Source of the DNA: Grimontia celer
GTDB lineage: Bacteria; Pseudomonadota; Gammaproteobacteria; Enterobacterales; Vibrionaceae
Length of the DNA stretch: 64,000 nt
NCBI RefSeq assembly: GCF_900055185.1
Contig: NZ_FIZX01000001.1
Span: 930,001-994,000, forward strand
Reading direction: 5' to 3'
Shown: positions 50,336-58,738 of the stretch, piece by piece
Position numbering within the stretch: position 1 is the first letter of the stretch
How the letters are laid out: each line of letters starts with the position of its first letter
Notes under the pieces: generated by a model
Told to the model about the DNA's origin: nothing
The model's database searches: none
Seen by the model: only the letters and a program-made list of their open reading frames with translations
Translations under genes and position numbers: made by a program

Positions 50336-50371
50336 GTCTGTCCTTGTTCCCCTGATTCTCAATGCGAGAAC

Positions 50372-51196
50372 TCAGGCGGCTTCAATACTTTCTTTTTCTT
50401 CGCGCAGTTTGACTAACTCGTGATCCACAAAAGCATCAGCTTCTGCCAGCAGTGTGGCCTTTTCTGTCCAACGGATAAGTTGGATGGTTCCGTCGTGCTG
50501 TTCGAGCAGAGCGGTGCAGTTTTCAATCCAGTCTCCGTCGTTGAAATAAAAGGTACCTTCCAACTGCTTGATGTCTGGGTGATGAATATGTCCACATACA
50601 ATGGCGTCTGCGCCACGGCGTCTTGCGAATTGCACGGCTGCATTTTCAAATCGCTGAATTGCCACGTTGGCGGAGTTCACTTTTGATTTGATGTAAGACG
50701 CGAGAGACCAATACTGGAATCCGGCCTTACGGCGAAGCCTTGCCCACCATCTGTTAAGGAACAACAGAAAGTCATAACCAACGTAACCCGCGATTTCCGT
50801 CAGTTTGCTGTGGCAAACTGCGTTATCGAATTCATCTCCATGCACAGCCACAATGCGTTTTCCTGTGACAGTCTCATGTTCGAATCTTGCGCGTACTTCG
50901 ATGCGTCCAAAATCAAACTTGAGGTAATCACGTACAGCAGCATCATGGTTTCCGGGGATGTATATAAGGCGGGTACCATCGTGGGCACGCTTGAGCAGAA
51001 GTGATAAGACCTGACTGTGTGATTCAGGCCAATGGTGACTCGATTTCATTGAATAGAAGTCGACAATGTCACCAACAAGAACGATGGTTTCGGCGGTGTG
51101 TCGGTTTAAAAAATCGAGCAGGTATTGCGCTTTACAATCCTTGTTTCCCAGATGCAGATCTGAAATCCACACGGTACGCACTGAGATTTTGTTCAT
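50372..51196 (-). CDS. UDP-2,3-diacylglucosamine diphosphatase-like phosphoesterase
   Basis: 274 residues from the ATG at 51196; an ATG six bases earlier and one at 51217 are alternatives, and none has a strong ribosome site. The calcineurin-type metal motifs are complete: SDLHLG, GDIVDF, GNHD, HGDEFD and GHIHHP. This matches the LpxH2-like group rather than classic LpxH, which the organism probably has elsewhere. A substrate in lipid or nucleotide-sugar metabolism is likely. It precedes olsF by 36 bases on the same strand, so the two may act on the same membrane lipid pool. Confidence 0.85.
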   Translation of the reverse strand: MNKISVRTVWISDLHLGNKDCKAQYLLDFLNRHTAETIVLVGDIVDFYSMKSSHHWPESHSQVLSLLLKRAHDGTRLIYIPGNHDAAVRDYLKFDFGRIEVRARFEHETVTGKRIVAVHGDEFDNAVCHSKLTEIAGYVGYDFLLFLNRWWARLRRKAGFQYWSLASYIKSKVNSANVAIQRFENAAVQFARRRGADAIVCGHIHHPDIKQLEGTFYFNDGDWIENCTALLEQHDGTIQLIRWTEKATLLAEADAFVDHELVKLREEKESIEAA

Positions 51197-51406
51197 AGGC
51201 ATCCATCTGATGATCAAAACAAATCAACCTTCGACGTTAAATTTAATTCGCTTAGATGAAGGGGAGTTGTCAGATGGGTGACATAGTGGTGTCAGACTGT
51301 TTTCAAACTGATGACAAAGTAAGCAGCATTCTTTCCAATTCGTTGATCGTATTGAATTTCATTTAATTACTGTTGCCGCATGCGAACAAGGATCTCTAAA
51401 GGAACG

Positions 51407-51426
51407 GTTCTCGTTAAAATGAGAAC
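51407..51426. promoter_or_regulatory. Palindrome upstream of gloC
   Basis: GTTCTCGTTAAAATGAGAAC pairs at eight of ten positions, with one more G-T pair. It lies 50 bases before the gloC start in a 279-bp divergent gap with otherwise no clear feature. It may be an operator; no known regulator consensus is matched. Confidence 0.35.
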
Positions 51427-51475
51427 GCGGGCATGTTATGCTTTCGCTGATTTTTGCATTTATACGGATTTTCTT

Positions 51476-52129
51476 ATGGCTTTGAAGTACGAAATCGTTC
51501 CTGTTACGGGGTTTCAGCAAAACTGTTCCATCATCTGGTGTGATAAAACCAACGAAGCGGCGCTGGTTGACCCAGGTGGTGACGTGTCCAAACTGGTGGC
51601 AAAGGTTAACGAGCTCGGTGTGAACGTAGTTAAAGTGCTTCTGACCCATGGCCATCTGGATCATGTTGGTGGAACTGAACAGGTCCGTGCTGCTTACAAT
51701 GTACCTGTGATTGGCCCAGAAAAGCAGGACGCGTTCTGGCTGCAGGCGTTACCTGCTCAAAGCGAAATGTTTGGCTTTGCCCGTACCGAGGCGTTTGACC
51801 CAGACCAATGGCTGGAAGACGGCGATGAAGTCACACTGGGTGAAAGTGTTCTGAAAGTGATTCATACACCGGGGCATACGCCAGGTCACGTTGTGCTTTT
51901 TAGTGAAGAAGATCGTATGGCTTGGGTGGGGGATGTATTGTTCAACGGCAGTATTGGTCGTACAGACTTCCCGAAAGGTGACCATGCAACCCTGATTAGC
52001 TCAATCAAAGAGAAACTGTTCCCATTGGGCAATGACATCACTTTCGTGCCGGGTCATGGACCGACGTCGACTTTCGGCATTGAGCGTCAGCAAAACCCAT
52101 ATGTGGCGGACAATATGCCGATCTGGTAA
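51476..52129 (+). CDS. gloC: Hydroxyacylglutathione hydrolase GloC (YcbL)
   Basis: 217 residues from the ATG at 51476 (MALKYEIVPVTGFQQN); the longer open frame starting at 51380 is not supported. Metallo-beta-lactamase fold with THGHLDHVGG, TPGHTPGHV, VGDVLFNGSIGRTD and VPGHGP. It hydrolyses S-lactoylglutathione, the last step of methylglyoxal removal. In Escherichia coli it follows ldtD and mepK, as it does here after the inserted olsF pair. The stop is followed within a few bases by the convergent DUF2982 gene. Confidence 0.92.
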   Translation: MALKYEIVPVTGFQQNCSIIWCDKTNEAALVDPGGDVSKLVAKVNELGVNVVKVLLTHGHLDHVGGTEQVRAAYNVPVIGPEKQDAFWLQALPAQSEMFGFARTEAFDPDQWLEDGDEVTLGESVLKVIHTPGHTPGHVVLFSEEDRMAWVGDVLFNGSIGRTDFPKGDHATLISSIKEKLFPLGNDITFVPGHGPTSTFGIERQQNPYVADNMPIW

Positions 52130-52133
52130 GAAA

Positions 52134-52823
52134 TTACTCTTCTGCGGGTGTTCTGCCCGCAGAAGCTAAATACTGCCGTGTTAACCCAACAAAATCCTCT
52201 AATGGCCTATCCAAGAGATCTTCACTGACAAACACGTCATAACCCAGCAACTCCCGAGTGTACTTCATTCTGTTCGCAAGCATGGCGACTAGTCCTTTGT
52301 AGACTTTGCCACTTTCTGATGTATAGGGTGTGTCGTCGAACATCATGTCCTCAAGTTTGCTATTCATTGGCTCTTCTGCGCGTCGGTAAGCGCTAAGCAA
52401 AAGCCCTCGCTGCTCCATGATGATTTGACCTGCTAGACGGTAACTGATGCCTTCCAGGAAAGGTTCGTAGTCTTTCAGCCTGACGCCAAACCAAGGTAGG
52501 GATTGATGCCAACCCTCCTGCGAAACGGAAGGAATGCCAATCTGATAGATGTTTCGCCACTTCAGGCTCCAGCCACCCTTCGGCGTGTGGTGCTGTATGT
52601 GCATGTCTGTGAGAGAAAAGGAGAGACGTTGTTGGTCAATAACAAAGCCAATATACACACCCAGTGAGCCCAGAAGGCATAAACCAATCAAGGCTGGGAT
52701 AGGTTTGACCTGAGGGTTCAGCAAGATAAACGTCACCACCACCATCGCCAGGATCAACACAGCGACGCGGAAGTATTTACCTACTTGTTGGTGGGGAGGG
52801 TAAATCAGCAAACGTTTACTCAC
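52134..52823 (-). CDS. DUF2982 domain membrane protein
   Basis: 229 residues. Two adjacent helices (VAVLILAMVVVTFILL and ALIGLCLLGSLGVYIGF) are followed by a PH-like domain (FSLTDMHIQHHTPKGGWSLKW) and a C-terminal region. The family is restricted to vibrios and relatives and its function is unknown. The start is GTG at 52823. The end of the coding region contains a strong hairpin, CTTCTGCGGG with CCCGCAGAAG at 52139-52165, that probably also ends the convergent gloC transcript. Confidence 0.83.
   Translation of the reverse strand: MSKRLLIYPPHQQVGKYFRVAVLILAMVVVTFILLNPQVKPIPALIGLCLLGSLGVYIGFVIDQQRLSFSLTDMHIQHHTPKGGWSLKWRNIYQIGIPSVSQEGWHQSLPWFGVRLKDYEPFLEGISYRLAGQIIMEQRGLLLSAYRRAEEPMNSKLEDMMFDDTPYTSESGKVYKGLVAMLANRMKYTRELLGYDVFVSEDLLDRPLEDFVGLTRQYLASAGRTPAEE
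52139..52165. terminator. Hairpin between gloC and the DUF2982 gene
   Basis: A perfect 10-bp stem, CTTCTGCGGG with CCCGCAGAAG, and a 7-base loop, located in the last codons of the DUF2982 gene. There is no T run, so termination would be imperfect. Confidence 0.45.
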
Positions 52824-53169
52824 TTGGTGGTTGTTTCCTTATCTTACCTTTTTAAAGCTTAGTTCGATCACTAAAGCTTTGTTGCTTGACTGAATACTAT
52901 CGGTCGAATTCCAAACAAAATAAAGTGTAGTTTCCGACACTTGGCTCAACTTTCATTCTCAGTCGTCGTTAGTGCTACAAAACGCGGGGGATTTTTGGTA
53001 TAAAACGCGCTTTGTTTTTAACTCTGCTTGATACCGAAGTGGTGATAAAAGGCTGGTTTAGGGAAGTAAAACAACGCTTTTGCCTTCCCAAACGGGCTTT
53101 TGGAACGAGTATTCGCTTTCGAAGACTGTCGGTAATTTTCAATGCAGTACGTCGGAGTAGGACGATTTA
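52824..53169. other. Intergenic promoter region before the winged-helix gene
   Basis: The 346-bp gap carries a likely -10, TATAAA at 52999-53004, giving a leader of about 160 bases for the next gene. AAGTGT and ACACTT at 52923-52942 form a 6-bp inverted repeat. I see no terminator and no open frame worth reporting. Confidence 0.4.
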
Positions 53170-53547
53170 ATGAAGATCTCTCACAAACGTAAAGTTCAAC
53201 TTAAGCTTCAGAAACACATTAAAGCAGCAAAATCTGCATCAGCAGTTGTTGCGAAGAAAGAAGCGCCAGTAAAAGCGGTTAAAGCGGAAAAACCGGCAGT
53301 TGAGCAAAAAGTGGAAGCACCAGCCAAAGTGGTTGCGGAAGTTTCGCTGACCCCTAAACAACAGCAAGTGTTGGATATCGTTCGCGAGAACGCGGAAGGT
53401 ATCAACCCGAAAGGTATCGGTCTGGCAGCAGGTCAGGAAGATTCTAAAGCGGCATCTTGGGCGACAGGCGCGCTGAAGAAACTTGCTGAAGAAGGTGTTG
53501 TAGAGCGTATCCAATCTGGTAACAAAGTACTGTATAAAGCACTTTAA
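53170..53547 (+). CDS. Lys/Ala-rich small protein with winged-helix domain
   Basis: 125 residues. The first half is strongly basic and repetitive, full of Lys, Ala and Val (KAAKSASAVVAKKEAPVKAV), like the tail of a histone-H1-type protein. The second half is a compact winged helix: SLTPKQQQVLDIVREN, then GLAAGQEDSKAASWATGALKKL and the wing RIQSGNKVLYKAL. It resembles small MarR-like DNA-binding proteins annotated in vibrios. Non-specific DNA binding or nucleoid association is plausible, but this is inference. It stands alone with a long leader and a good terminator. Confidence 0.8.
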   Translation: MKISHKRKVQLKLQKHIKAAKSASAVVAKKEAPVKAVKAEKPAVEQKVEAPAKVVAEVSLTPKQQQVLDIVRENAEGINPKGIGLAAGQEDSKAASWATGALKKLAEEGVVERIQSGNKVLYKAL

Positions 53548-53571
53548 TCGTACACAGATCTAAGCTTGAAG

Positions 53572-53597
53572 AACCAGCCTACGGGCTGGTTTTTTTG
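53572..53597 (+). terminator. Terminator of the winged-helix gene
   Basis: AACCAGCC and GGGCTGGTT pair around a short TAC loop and are followed by a T run. Confidence 0.85.
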
Positions 53598-53707
53598 TAG
53601 CCTTTTATCGGCGCTCTTTAACTGTGTGTTAAAGCCCTGTAGAGAACATTGGTGGGTTTTCTGGACAGAGAAAGTTATTCGCTGATCAAGCCCAAACTTC
53701 TTGTTTA

Positions 53708-53729
53708 TTTGCGAGATTAATCTCGAAAA
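53708..53729. promoter_or_regulatory. 22-bp palindrome upstream of an unknown gene
   Basis: CGAGATTAATCTCG at 53712-53725 is a perfect 14-base palindrome, extended by TTT and AAA arms with one mismatch pair to 22 bases. A -10-like TATAGT follows at about 53735. It probably is an operator for the gene at 53901. The rest of the gap 53598-53900 shows nothing else. Confidence 0.5.
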
Positions 53730-53900
53730 ACACATATAGTGGATGATAAGTTGAACATTAACCAAGCAGGCTTTCGATAACGTCTCAGGCTTCGACATTC
53801 TATTTTTTGCTTGCCAGTTTGGAGCTAAGAAACACTAAGAGCCGAAACAGAAAAAGCCGCTTGGAATATCTCTAGAATGATAAAAGCAACAGGATTTGCT

Positions 53901-54302
53901 ATGACGGGATATTTAGACAGTACAGATAAGCAAAACCATCATGTCGTGAGCTTTGATTACACGCAGTTCCTGTGTGAATCCAGTCGCCAACACTGGACGT
54001 TTTTTGAAGCACTCACGGCTCAGCTCAGCCGATTCAAGCGTCGGCAGGTTGAAAGTTACGAAGGCTTCTTTCCTAGCGAAGCGTTTACGCTTTCGGTCTC
54101 ACATTCTCTCTCATCACTTTATAGCGATGTGTCTAATGTTGTCACGCTGGTGGAAGAGGCCAAGAGGCAGCATATTGAAGCATTGAATGTATTTCTTCCC
54201 TACGCTCTGGATGCAGTAGAGCTGGATAAGATCCGACGGAAAACCGGTGCTTTGATTACCCAACATGAAGGAGACCGGGACTTCCTTCAGGTTAACCTAT
54301 AA
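53901..54302 (+). CDS. Small protein of unknown function
   Basis: 133 residues from the ATG at 53901, which has AGGA at 53891-53894; an in-frame ATG at 53877 lacks such a site. I do not recognise the family. The sequence (MTGYLDSTDKQNHHVVSF) leads into amphipathic helices with SSRQHWTFFEALTAQLSRF and VVTLVEEAKRQHIEAL, without signal peptide or membrane helix. It looks cytoplasmic and helical, with a remote phasin-like flavour that I cannot prove. A palindrome lies upstream and a terminator downstream. Confidence 0.7.
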   Translation: MTGYLDSTDKQNHHVVSFDYTQFLCESSRQHWTFFEALTAQLSRFKRRQVESYEGFFPSEAFTLSVSHSLSSLYSDVSNVVTLVEEAKRQHIEALNVFLPYALDAVELDKIRRKTGALITQHEGDRDFLQVNL

Positions 54303-54303
54303 C

Positions 54304-54333
54304 GAAAACACCGCCTGGTACGCGGTGTTTTCT
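54304..54333. terminator. Bidirectional terminator between the unknown gene and the permease
   Basis: AAAACACCGC and GCGGTGTTTT pair around a short loop, with A and T runs on both sides. Confidence 0.88.
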
Positions 54334-54336
54334 TTT

Positions 54337-55752
54337 CTAGAGCTTCACCCCTTCAGCAACTAAGTAAACGCCATAGACACTGGCGAAGATAATCACACCC
54401 AATAGAATCTTATTTCTCATATTAAAACCGGGCTTTCCAGATTCCTGCATTGCATTAATGTAAAAAGCCAAGCCCGGCAGATAAAGCAGCGTCGCCAGCA
54501 AAAGATGGTGAATGCCGGATGCGTAAAGCAGCCAGATGCCGTAAACGGTCGCCAAAAATGCAATGGCTTTTACTTTGAATGTATCGAGTTCAGAGAAAGA
54601 CAGCTTCATTAGATAAGCAGCCACGAGCAGGTAAGGCACCAGAATCATTTCCGACGCGATGGTCAGCAAGTCGTCATACCCGCCACCGATCATGAACATC
54701 AGAATAAGGCAAAGCTGCACTGCGCAGCTGGTTAGCCAGAGAGAATAAGTTGGTGTACCGTTTTGATTTGTTTCTGCAAATATTTTGGGAAACATGCCTA
54801 TCTTTGCTGCAGTGTATGGGGTTTCTGTCGCCAGCAATGTCCAGCTTAAATACGCACCGGAAACTGAGATGATAAGACCTATGCCGATAATGGCTGCGCC
54901 GATTTCTCCTATCAGGGTTTCGAGGATCTTTGCCGCTGAAGGGTTTTGCAGTTTGGCAAGCTCAGGCGTTGAAACTACTCCCATAGAAAGTAAGGTGACG
55001 GACACGTACAGGAACAGGCAAATCAACAAGCCAAGAATGGTTGCGCGTCCGACATCTTTGGTGTTCTTTGCCCGGCTAGATACGACGACAGCTCCTTCTA
55101 TACCAATAAACACCCATACAGTGATCAGCATAGTTTGTTTGATCTGGTCAAACAGACTTGGCTCGTTAGCGATGTTCACTCCGGTGAAATCAAAGGTGAA
55201 CGTGTCCCATTTGAAGGCAATAAACGTAGCGATGATAAAGACGATAATCGGGATGAGCTTGGCGATGGTAGTAACGTAATTGACGATAGCGGCGGTTTGT
55301 ACACCTCTCAAAACCAATGTGTGAACCAACCAAATAAGCACTGAAGACAATGCAACTGAGAGAAGAGTATTTCCATCTCCAAACAGTTTGAAAGTAGGGG
55401 TATCAAAGAAAAGCCCGAGTGTACTGAACACAATCACAAGATAGGAAACGTTCGCTACCGCAGCACTAAGCCAGTATCCCCATGATGAGAAGAATCCACA
55501 CAAGTCGCCAAAACCAGCTTGCGCGTAGCCAAAGACTCCACCCTGAACTTCAGGTTTACTTAAAGTGAGTTCTTGAAAGGTCAGAGCCAGACATATCATG
55601 CCAAATCCGGTGATCAGCCAGCCAAGGGTCACCGCCGCAGGGCTCGCAACTGCCGCCATATTTTGAGGAAGGCTGAACACACCTGCACCGATCATGGATC
55701 CTATGACCAAGGCGGTCAGTGCTTTTAAATCCAATTTATTGCTCAAAACCAA
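54337..55752 (-). CDS. APC family basic amino acid antiporter, ArcD-like
   Basis: 471 residues and about 12 hydrophobic helices. VIGSMIGAGVFSLPQNMA is the APC substrate-binding first helix. FIGIEGAVVVSSRAKNTKDVG and LLATETPYTAAKIGMFPKIF are typical of the arginine/ornithine and lysine antiporters. No decarboxylase or arginine deiminase gene is adjacent, so the exact exchange is uncertain. The start appears to be TTG at 55752 with GAGGA before it; a second TTG six bases later is possible, and no ATG is near. Confidence 0.85.
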   Translation of the reverse strand: MVLSNKLDLKALTALVIGSMIGAGVFSLPQNMAAVASPAAVTLGWLITGFGMICLALTFQELTLSKPEVQGGVFGYAQAGFGDLCGFFSSWGYWLSAAVANVSYLVIVFSTLGLFFDTPTFKLFGDGNTLLSVALSSVLIWLVHTLVLRGVQTAAIVNYVTTIAKLIPIIVFIIATFIAFKWDTFTFDFTGVNIANEPSLFDQIKQTMLITVWVFIGIEGAVVVSSRAKNTKDVGRATILGLLICLFLYVSVTLLSMGVVSTPELAKLQNPSAAKILETLIGEIGAAIIGIGLIISVSGAYLSWTLLATETPYTAAKIGMFPKIFAETNQNGTPTYSLWLTSCAVQLCLILMFMIGGGYDDLLTIASEMILVPYLLVAAYLMKLSFSELDTFKVKAIAFLATVYGIWLLYASGIHHLLLATLLYLPGLAFYINAMQESGKPGFNMRNKILLGVIIFASVYGVYLVAEGVKL

Positions 55753-55954
55753 GTATTCCTCGATCGCACTTCGTGAAGGCTGAGTATAGGCAACGACTTA
55801 GCGCGACAATCTGTTCAGAAATGGGAAATTATGGCTTGCTGATGCTGTTGAAACCGCAATATTTATCTAGCTTCTGAAAAGGTTTCGCGGCACTTAGATC
55901 GATAATGACTCCAAGCGCCGCGAGGCAGTGTTCGATATTGTTTTGAGGTGCAGA

Positions 55955-56473
55955 TCAGTGAAGTTGCTCCGGGATACCAGAAATCACGAAACCCGGTGTG
56001 TGGATTTCCGATTCTGACACAGACTCTGCAAATTGACTGAGCTCACCGAAGCCAATGACAGCGGCTGAGGTGTCAGATGCCAGTGCTTTATTCATTAGCG
56101 CCTGTGCATCGTGGGTTGCAGTTGGGCGCGCAATACGGATTTGTGATTGTTGAATGCCAGCCTTTGTAAAAAGCGAAAGAGAAAAATTAGATGGTGGCGC
56201 AATCAGGGTGATCCACTTGTGGCTCTCTGCGAGGCTTTTCAACAATCTCAGCAGGTAAGCCAGCTCGCTCATATTGTTCTGATAGATATTCACAGAGACC
56301 AAATCACAGGAAACGGAATCACCAGATAGTAAGGCGTCATTGCTTTGAAAGCGATGAGCTTGGTGAAAGCTACGTGCACCAGCGGCTAGACGTGCGTAAT
56401 GCTCGCGAACGGCAGAACGGGTCATATTGGTATGGTGAACGGATTGGTTGATCGCAAACGACTGTTTCATCAT
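55955..56473 (-). CDS. sulA: SOS cell division inhibitor SulA
   Basis: 172 residues. SulA is induced by DNA damage and blocks FtsZ polymerisation until Lon degrades it. The central region (MSELAYLLRLLKSLAESHKWITLIAPP) matches the RecA-like SulA fold, including the segment that contacts FtsZ. Two consecutive ATG codons (56473 and 56470) follow AGGA. A perfect LexA box lies just upstream, strongly supporting the call. The short 202-bp gap after it has no clear terminator. Confidence 0.92.
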   Translation of the reverse strand: MMKQSFAINQSVHHTNMTRSAVREHYARLAAGARSFHQAHRFQSNDALLSGDSVSCDLVSVNIYQNNMSELAYLLRLLKSLAESHKWITLIAPPSNFSLSLFTKAGIQQSQIRIARPTATHDAQALMNKALASDTSAAVIGFGELSQFAESVSESEIHTPGFVISGIPEQLH

Positions 56474-56495
56474 GTTTTCCTGTACGAATATCCAA

Positions 56496-56515
56496 TACTG
56501 TATGTGTATACAGTA
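56496..56515. promoter_or_regulatory. LexA (SOS) box of sulA
   Basis: CTGTATGTGTATACAG matches the LexA consensus CTGT-N8-ACAG perfectly and is extended by TA on both sides. On the minus strand a -10-like TATACA lies inside the box, so LexA would cover the promoter. Confidence 0.92.
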
Positions 56516-56670
56516 GTTATAAATTAATCAAAAAACAATAGAAAAGTGGAAAACATCGCGAAGTTGATCACGAATATGATCCTTTTCGCCTTGGATAAAT
56601 GGTTTTTTCCGGCTGAGTGACACTGTTAAGATGTCGCCCTTATGTGGAAAGCAACAACGAGAAAAACAAC

Positions 56671-57309
56671 ATGGATCAGGAATTCTGGCACAGCCGATGG
56701 GCAGAAAATCGCATCGGTTTTCATCTCTCCGACACCAATCCGCTTCTGGTGAAGTACTGGCCTTTGCTCAATCCAAAACGTGAGGATGCGGTTTTCGTTC
56801 CCATGTGTGGAAAGTCGATCGACCTGAGCTGGTTGGCGACCAAGCACAACGAAGTCGTCGGTGTTGAACTGAGTGAAATTGCTGTTCGTGCGTTTTTTTC
56901 AGAGCATCTTTATACGCCGACGGTCACGTCGATGAGCCCGACGATGAAGCTGTATCAATTCGATGAGCTGTCTATCTATGCCGGTGATTATTTCACTGCG
57001 CCGTTAGAAACGTATCCTCTGATTTATGATCGCGCTGCGCTGATCGCCATGCCGGAATCCCTGCGCCAACAGTATGCTGAAAGGCTGTTGTCGCTTCTTA
57101 AACCGGGCGGACGCATCTTGTTGGTGACGCTTCATTATCCCCAAGAGCAAATGGATGGTCCTCCATTCAGTGTGGAGGGTGACGAAGTACGCCGATTGTT
57201 TAATGGCTATAAGATCACCCATCTAAACCGAGATGAGCAGGCGGATAGACCCCCTAAAGGTAAAACCGCGGATTTCTTTGCAGAAGAAGTCTGGTTGATA
57301 GAGTCGTAA
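56671..57309 (+). CDS. tpm: Thiopurine S-methyltransferase
   Basis: 212 residues from the ATG at 56671 ([10 protein letters not shown]), which follows GAGAAA; the open frame from 56617 is an extension with no conserved sequence. The fold is class I methyltransferase with [30 protein letters not shown] and [14 protein letters not shown]. Bacterial Tpm detoxifies tellurite and selenite or methylates thiols. It is a single gene divergent from sulA, ending in a bidirectional terminator. Confidence 0.93.
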   Translation: MDQEFWHSRWAENRIGFHLSDTNPLLVKYWPLLNPKREDAVFVPMCGKSIDLSWLATKHNEVVGVELSEIAVRAFFSEHLYTPTVTSMSPTMKLYQFDELSIYAGDYFTAPLETYPLIYDRAALIAMPESLRQQYAERLLSLLKPGGRILLVTLHYPQEQMDGPPFSVEGDEVRRLFNGYKITHLNRDEQADRPPKGKTADFFAEEVWLIES

Positions 57310-57325
57310 TAAATGTAATGGAAAC

Positions 57326-57356
57326 AAAAACGCCACCTGGTAAGGTGGCGTTTTTT
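57326..57356. terminator. Bidirectional terminator between tpm and purT
   Basis: AAAACGCCACCT and AGGTGGCGTTTT pair around a GGTA loop, with A and T runs on both sides. Confidence 0.88.
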
Positions 57357-57374
57357 ATGCGCGATTGTCGGGGT

Positions 57375-58550
57375 TTAGAAATCCACCTGAATAGATGAAG
57401 CGACGCTCACGGCTTTGCTGACGGCAGAATCGGTATTGCTATCAGTAGCCAGTGCAACGCCTAAACGACGACGGCCGTTAATGTCTGGCTTACCAAACAA
57501 GCGAACCTGGGTATCGCTGTAACGTAATGCTTCAGTGAGTCCCTGAAAACTCAGGTTGTCTGACTTACCTTCTGCAAGGATAACAGCAGAAGCTGACGGT
57601 CCAAACTGACGAACCGAGTTTACAGGCAGGCCAAGGAAGGCGCGAACATGGAGGGCGAATTCAGAGAGATCCTGAGAGATCAGTGTCACCATGCCAGTGT
57701 CATGTGGGCGAGGGGAGACTTCACTAAACATTACATCATCGCCTTTGATGAAAAGTTCCACACCAAACAGACCATAACCACCCAACGCAGTGACCACTTT
57801 GCGCGCAACATCTTCAGCAGCTTTGAGTGCTTTTTCACTCATTGCCTGTGGCTGCCATGATTCGCGGTAATCGCCGTCTTCCTGACGGTGGCCGATGGGT
57901 GCACAGAAATGAATGCCATCGATAGCGCTAACGGTCAGCAGAGTAATTTCATAATCGAACTCAACGAACCCTTCGACGATAACTTTACCTCGGCCAGCTC
58001 GACCGCCTTCTTGCGCGTAGTCCCAGGCGTATTGAATGTCAGAAGCAGATTTCACGACGCTCTGCCCCTTCCCAGAGGAGCTCATCACTGGTTTAACAAC
58101 ACATGGAAAACCGACTTGCTCAATGGCTTTTTCGAAGACTTCCTGAGTATCAGCAAACGCGTAAGGAGAAGTAGGAACCTGGAGTTCTTCGGCAGCAAGT
58201 CGGCGAATACCTTCACGGTTCATCGTGAGTTGTGTCGCTCGCGCGGTTGGAACCACGTTGAGTCCTGATTTTTCCAGCTCAACCAGACGATCGGTAGCAA
58301 TGGCTTCAATCTCTGGCACAACATAGTCAGGTTGTTCCTCAGAAATTACGGCAGCAAGTGCATCACCATCCAACATGTCGATCACATGACTGCGATGGGC
58401 AACTTGCATCGCTGGCGCATCAGCGTAGCGATCGCAAGCGATGACTTCCAAGCCAAGTCGTTGGCATTCAATCGCCACTTCTTTACCAAGTTCACCAGAG
58501 CCTAAAAGGAGGACGCGGGTCGCGCCTGGACGGGTAGCAGTACCAATCAT
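57375..58550 (-). CDS. purT: Formate-dependent GAR transformylase PurT
   Basis: 391 residues from the ATG at 58550 ([16 protein letters not shown]), with GGAAG before it; the seven residues open upstream are not conserved. PurT makes formyl-GAR from GAR, formate and ATP in purine synthesis. ATP-grasp motifs are intact: [32 protein letters not shown] and [13 protein letters not shown]. Two overlapping PurR boxes lie upstream, so expression should be repressed by purines. Confidence 0.95.
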   Translation of the reverse strand: MIGTATRPGATRVLLLGSGELGKEVAIECQRLGLEVIACDRYADAPAMQVAHRSHVIDMLDGDALAAVISEEQPDYVVPEIEAIATDRLVELEKSGLNVVPTARATQLTMNREGIRRLAAEELQVPTSPYAFADTQEVFEKAIEQVGFPCVVKPVMSSSGKGQSVVKSASDIQYAWDYAQEGGRAGRGKVIVEGFVEFDYEITLLTVSAIDGIHFCAPIGHRQEDGDYRESWQPQAMSEKALKAAEDVARKVVTALGGYGLFGVELFIKGDDVMFSEVSPRPHDTGMVTLISQDLSEFALHVRAFLGLPVNSVRQFGPSASAVILAEGKSDNLSFQGLTEALRYSDTQVRLFGKPDINGRRRLGVALATDSNTDSAVSKAVSVASSIQVDF

Positions 58551-58594
58551 GATTTTCTTCCATTCATTCAAATGTCTGGCCGCAATTCTACCTT

Positions 58595-58622
58595 AAGCAA
58601 ACGTTTGCGCAAACGTTTGTTT
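58595..58622. promoter_or_regulatory. Two overlapping PurR boxes upstream of purT
   Basis: The consensus ACGCAAACGTTTGCGT is met twice: AAGCAAACGTTTGCGC at 58595-58610 and GCGCAAACGTTTGTTT at 58607-58622. Their centres are 12 bases apart. They lie about 45-70 bases before the purT ATG, in its promoter region. Confidence 0.85.
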
Positions 58623-58679
58623 CTTCCTGGAGACACTTGAAAATCTTTTGTTCTGGAAAAGCTCAGAAGGGGTGAATAA

Positions 58680-58705
58680 CAAAAGCCGCTCGATTTGAGC
58701 GGCTT
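58680..58705 (-). terminator. Terminator of the second EamA gene
   Basis: AAGCCGCTC and GAGCGGCTT pair around GATTT; on the minus strand a T run follows. Confidence 0.75.
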
Positions 58706-58738
58706 AGGGGGTGTTTACGGTTAAAAGTCTTGGTGCTA

